DNA of 64,000 nucleotides from Ornithinimicrobium cryptoxanthini (GTDB lineage: Bacteria > Actinomycetota > Actinomycetes > Actinomycetales > Dermatophilaceae): positions 3,348,001 to 3,412,000 of the forward strand of contig NZ_CP099490.1 in the NCBI RefSeq assembly GCF_023923205.1. The letters are read 5' to 3'. The notes under the pieces are model-generated. The model made no database searches. It had not been told where the DNA came from and saw only the letters and a list, made by a program, of their open reading frames with translations. Shown in pieces: positions 60,330 to 64,000 of the stretch (position 1 is the first letter of the stretch; each line of letters opens with the position of its first letter). The translations under genes and the position numbers were made by a program.

Positions 60330-62107
60330 CGCACGCGGTGCCAGCCCAACCAGATCGCGATCACCGCGGCGGCGAGCGCCGCCAGGGCCGCGCCGGCAAA
60401 CACGGTCTGCACCTGGACTACTGCCGCATCGAGCATGGCCTCGGAGTCCGTGGGGTCGGCCAGTTTCGCGACCTCCTCCTGGAACCGGCGCAGCCCCACC
60501 GCCGTGAGCAGCGCCAGGCCGACCACCATGCCGACCATGCGGGCGACGACCACGAGTGAGGAGACCGTGCCGTGCGTGCTGTGTGTCGAGTCGGCGAGCG
60601 CGGCGTCATTGACCGGCGCGATCGCCAGCCCGATGCCGAAGCCGGCCAGGACAAGGAGCACGCTGCTCAGGCCCGGCTCGTCCAGGGCGCCCCGCGTCCA
60701 TCCCGACATCCCCCACAGCGCCGCGGCAGTCACCGCGAGGCCCGGCGCAGCGACCACGCCGGGCCCGAGTCGCTTGAGGAGCAAGCCACCGAGGACGGCC
60801 CCGACCGGGACGGCCACCAGGAACTGGACCAGGACGATCGCTGCCGCGGTCTCGCTGGTGCCCTCGGTGAGGCGGGCCAGGAGCGGCACGTCCACGACGA
60901 TCGCCACGATGGCGGCACCGACGAGCAGGCTCACGACGAGGGCAGGCACGACCCTGCCGCGCACCACCCCGCGCTGGATCAGCGGGTTGACGGCCGTGCG
61001 CTGCCGGACCAGGAAGGCGATCAGCGCCAGGGCGCCGAGCGGGAGCAGCCACAGCCCCCAGGGGCCGAGCACCTCCTTGGCCGGGTCGGCCGAGGAGAAG
61101 GTCAGCACGAGGCTGCCGAGCATGATGGCCACGAAGATGGCGCCGAGCACGTCGGCCAGCAGCAGGGTGGGCAGCCACCGGCGCACGGTCAGCGCGACCA
61201 GCAGCACGAGCGCCACGATCGCGACCAACCCAACCGGCGTCCACACCCGCGAGGACGACTCACCAAAGGGGACGAACGGCTCGCCATACGCGACGGAGCT
61301 GGTCAGAGACTCTGGGGCGATCAGCGCGAGCGACCCCGCGACCGCCGCGACCAGGGCCGAGAGCCAGGCCATGGCCGTCAACACCTGGCTGCGGGCCGAG
61401 GTGACCGGCCGCACGCCAACGTCGCCCGCGCCCGCGGGAGCATCGGGTCGGATCACCCACACGCCGAGGGCAAAGACCATCCCCAGGATCGCGTTGACCC
61501 AGAAGATCCCCCGCCAGTCGCTGACCAGCAGGATCCCCGCTCCCAGCATTGGCCCGAGCACCGAGCCGAGCTCCTGCACAGCACCCACGATGCCGAGCGG
61601 CATGCCACGGCGTCCCGGCGGCCACAGGTCGGCCACGATGGCCAGCGTCGCCGGGACCAGCCCGCCGCCGCCCAACCCCTGCAGGAAGCGACCGCCGATC
61701 ATCACCGGGAGCTCGACGGCGATGCCGGTGATGAGAGAGCCGACGACAAAGACCATCAGGCAGGCCAGCAGGATCTTGCGGCGCGAGACCAGGTCCGCCA
61801 ACCGGCCGATCAGCGGCAGCACGGCGATATAGCCGAGCAGGAAGCCCGAGATGATCGGCGTCCCTTTCTGCAGGGACTCGATGCCCAGCCCCGCGCCGGC
61901 CATCATGTCGGTCAGGGCCAGCACCACGACATACGTGTCAGCGGCGGCGAGCGCGACTGCGAGGGAGGCGACGGTCAGCAGTGGCCGGGCCCCGCGCGGT
62001 TGGCCTGCGCCGTCGGGCGGCGGGAGCCCCCCCGCACCGCCGCGCCCAGTGGTCACCTCGGACGTCGCCCCCACGTCAGGGGGCGGTGATGGTGACCGGC
62101 TCGCCAT
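60311..62107 (-). CDS. MFS efflux transporter, P55-like partner of the LprG-type lipoprotein
   Basis: A 598-residue, about 14-helix drug:H+ antiporter-2-type MFS protein. The helix-1 to loop region is VASLAVALAAADTYVVVLAL; the loop 2-3 motif is GRLADLVSRRKILLA; motif C-like GAVQELGSVLGPMLGAGIL lies in helix 5. In mycobacteria the equivalent, P55, works with LprG to move triacylglycerides and lipoglycans. It overlaps the lipoprotein gene by 32 bases, so they are coupled. The exact start is uncertain. Confidence 0.87.
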   Translation of the reverse strand: MASRSPSPPPDVGATSEVTTGRGGAGGLPPPDGAGQPRGARPLLTVASLAVALAAADTYVVVLALTDMMAGAGLGIESLQKGTPIISGFLLGYIAVLPLIGRLADLVSRRKILLACLMVFVVGSLITGIAVELPVMIGGRFLQGLGGGGLVPATLAIVADLWPPGRRGMPLGIVGAVQELGSVLGPMLGAGILLVSDWRGIFWVNAILGMVFALGVWVIRPDAPAGAGDVGVRPVTSARSQVLTAMAWLSALVAAVAGSLALIAPESLTSSVAYGEPFVPFGESSSRVWTPVGLVAIVALVLLVALTVRRWLPTLLLADVLGAIFVAIMLGSLVLTFSSADPAKEVLGPWGLWLLPLGALALIAFLVRQRTAVNPLIQRGVVRGRVVPALVVSLLVGAAIVAIVVDVPLLARLTEGTSETAAAIVLVQFLVAVPVGAVLGGLLLKRLGPGVVAAPGLAVTAAALWGMSGWTRGALDEPGLSSVLLVLAGFGIGLAIAPVNDAALADSTHSTHGTVSSLVVVARMVGMVVGLALLTAVGLRRFQEEVAKLADPTDSEAMLDAAVVQVQTVFAGAALAALAAAVIAIWLGWHRVRHMTPS

Positions 62108-62810
62108 ACTTGTCGAGGGTGACCTTGTAGGTCGCGGTGTCCGGCGGATAGAACGGACCCGTGATCGTCACCGTGCGCACCTGCCAGCTCTCTTCCAGCA
62201 GACCGTACTCGACGGTGAAGTCCTGCGTCCGGTCGCCGACGAAGAGCAGGTCGGCGACGTCGTCGCCGGGCAGCGTGCCGGTGATCTGCTGGGTGATCTC
62301 CGACCCGACGCGCGTCTGCTCACCAAAGGCGGGCGACTCGGTCTTGGTCAGCAGCGCAGCCAGTCCGTCCTCGATGGCGAAGAGCTTGGCGGGGTCGGGG
62401 ACGCCGAGGTCCTCGGGCGCGGTGTTGATGAAGCCGGGAGCGAACGGCAGCTTCACATAGAGCGTGTCGTCCACCGCGACCGTCGGGACGTCGGCCTGCA
62501 CGCCCCCGACCTTGGCCGTGATGGTCCCCTCAAAGGCAGGCGGCTCCATCGTCCCGGAGCCCTCGGCCTTGAGGATGATGGCGCTGTCGGGCAGGTCGAC
62601 GCCCTCAAGCACGAGATGGACGCTGCCCGCGCCGGCGAGCGCCTCGTGCGCCTGCGCCAACCGGTCCTGCGGGGTCGGCGCCGTCGTCGTCACCTCGTCG
62701 TCGACGCTCTCACCGTCGCCGTCGCCGCTGCAGGCAGTCAGGGCCAGAGCACCCACCGCCAGCAGCGCGACCGGGAGGTGCGCCCGCCTGGCTCGTCCGT
62801 TGGTCCTCAT
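62076..62810 (-). CDS. LppX/LprAFG-family lipoprotein
   Basis: A 244-residue lipoprotein: signal AHLPVALLAVGALALTAC (Cys about residue 28), acidic linker, then the LppX/LprG lipid-carrier fold (SVHLVLEGVDLPDSAIILKA, EGTITAKVGGVQADVPTVAV, WQVRTVTITGPFYPPDTATY). It is expected to carry acylated lipids across the periplasm-like space for the downstream MFS partner. GGAGGGG lies 4 bases before the ATG. Confidence 0.88.
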   Translation of the reverse strand: MRTNGRARRAHLPVALLAVGALALTACSGDGDGESVDDEVTTTAPTPQDRLAQAHEALAGAGSVHLVLEGVDLPDSAIILKAEGSGTMEPPAFEGTITAKVGGVQADVPTVAVDDTLYVKLPFAPGFINTAPEDLGVPDPAKLFAIEDGLAALLTKTESPAFGEQTRVGSEITQQITGTLPGDDVADLLFVGDRTQDFTVEYGLLEESWQVRTVTITGPFYPPDTATYKVTLDKYGEPVTITAP

Positions 62811-62911
62811 CGGTCCCCTCCCGTGGCTGACGTCATGCAGGCCAGTATGCCGCCAGCCGGGCCAAGCGCGTCGGCGAACCGCGCGCACCGCGCACGTCTT
62901 GGAGCACGTGC

Positions 62912-62949
62912 GGTGTCTTGGAGCCTGCTGCAACCGGCTCGAAGACACC
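62912..62949. repeat. Inverted repeat between clpB and the LprG-like gene
   Basis: GGTGTCTTGGAGCC and GGCTCGAAGACACC pair with one mismatch and a ten-base loop. Further partial copies of gtcttggagc (62896) and ccaagactcc (62969) flank it. It could terminate clpB transcription (minus strand), although no T-run follows. Confidence 0.65.
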
Positions 62950-62981
62950 GAACGGGCTGTAAGACGGACCAAGACTCCTGC

Positions 62982-64000
<1,019 letters not shown>

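Noticed and set aside
62040..62075. Resemblance of the MFS N-terminal GATSEVTTGRGG coding DNA to the 32-bp repeat
   Set aside because: Only a short stretch agrees and the AT-rich core is missing, so it is probably coincidence.

Overview
The window is a 64 kb piece of a very GC-rich actinobacterial chromosome. Supporting signs are GTG and TTG starts, an actinobacterial small SRP RNA, the purF-purM-DUF3073 block, a LytR_C protein, a sunset-domain protein, an F420-type luciferase-like oxidoreductase and an LprG/P55-like pair. The overall flavour fits Micrococcales, perhaps Intrasporangiaceae/Ornithinimicrobium-like; that placement is inference. No rRNA, phage, integrase, IS transposase or CRISPR array was seen.

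Layout. 0.1-8.2 kb: YigZ, a CopC-like membrane protein, DUF3073, a membrane-anchored unknown, purM and purF, then a HelR-type helicase whose upstream region holds an exact match to the rifamycin-associated element as I remember it. 8.3-11.8 kb is a decayed accessory stretch: a frameshifted DUF4037 gene, an LLM oxidoreductase, and a frameshifted AbiEi/DUF559-type gene bracketed on both sides by related palindromic repeats. 11.8-19.8 kb: sterol-carrier protein and arginine deiminase, a Zn alcohol dehydrogenase, tRNA-Ser(GGA), the SRP RNA, a VWA lipoprotein, a HerA-like ATPase, a ParB-like small protein, a LytR_C protein and an SRPBCC protein. 19.8-28.4 kb: aldehyde dehydrogenase and flavodoxin-like reductase, a cholesterol-oxidase-like GMC enzyme carrying a repeat in its coding sequence, DoxX, Uma2, a methyltransferase and a ThrE exporter.

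28.4-32.0 kb is a TetR regulator diverging from a four-gene operon (epimerase, CPBP protease-like protein, two SRPBCC proteins) across a strong palindrome. 32.1-35.3 kb holds a haem-oxygenase-fold diiron protein overlapping a CDGSH protein, a HemK-like methyltransferase, an HSL-type esterase and a GlsB/YeaQ protein.

35.5-44.4 kb is the metabolic centrepiece: an IclR regulator, a divergently transcribed extradiol dioxygenase, and an eight-gene minus-strand operon encoding the oxalocrotonate branch of catechol meta-cleavage, from hydroxymuconic semialdehyde through oxalocrotonate and oxopentenoate to pyruvate and acetyl-CoA, plus an SDR that lacks the catalytic Tyr/Lys. Next come two tandem LuxR-type regulators and a secreted vanadium-haloperoxidase-like protein.

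47.5-64 kb: an MFS transporter fused to a degenerate cyclic-nucleotide-binding domain, a YdeI-like protein, tRNA-Ser(CGA) with an intrinsic terminator, a DUF6174 lipoprotein, tadA, upp, an antitoxin beside a broken toxin gene, an aminotransferase, a sunset-domain protein, pyrE, SDR, xth, an APH-like kinase, an HhH-GPD protein, a five-copy 32-bp tandem array, a gene split by an in-frame TGA, the MFS/LprG lipid-export pair, and clpB (cut by the window edge) with an internal amber codon.

Two themes need checking first. Several unrelated repeat families sit between genes, and one lies inside a gene. At least five genes are interrupted by single-base events, which could be real decay or assembly error.
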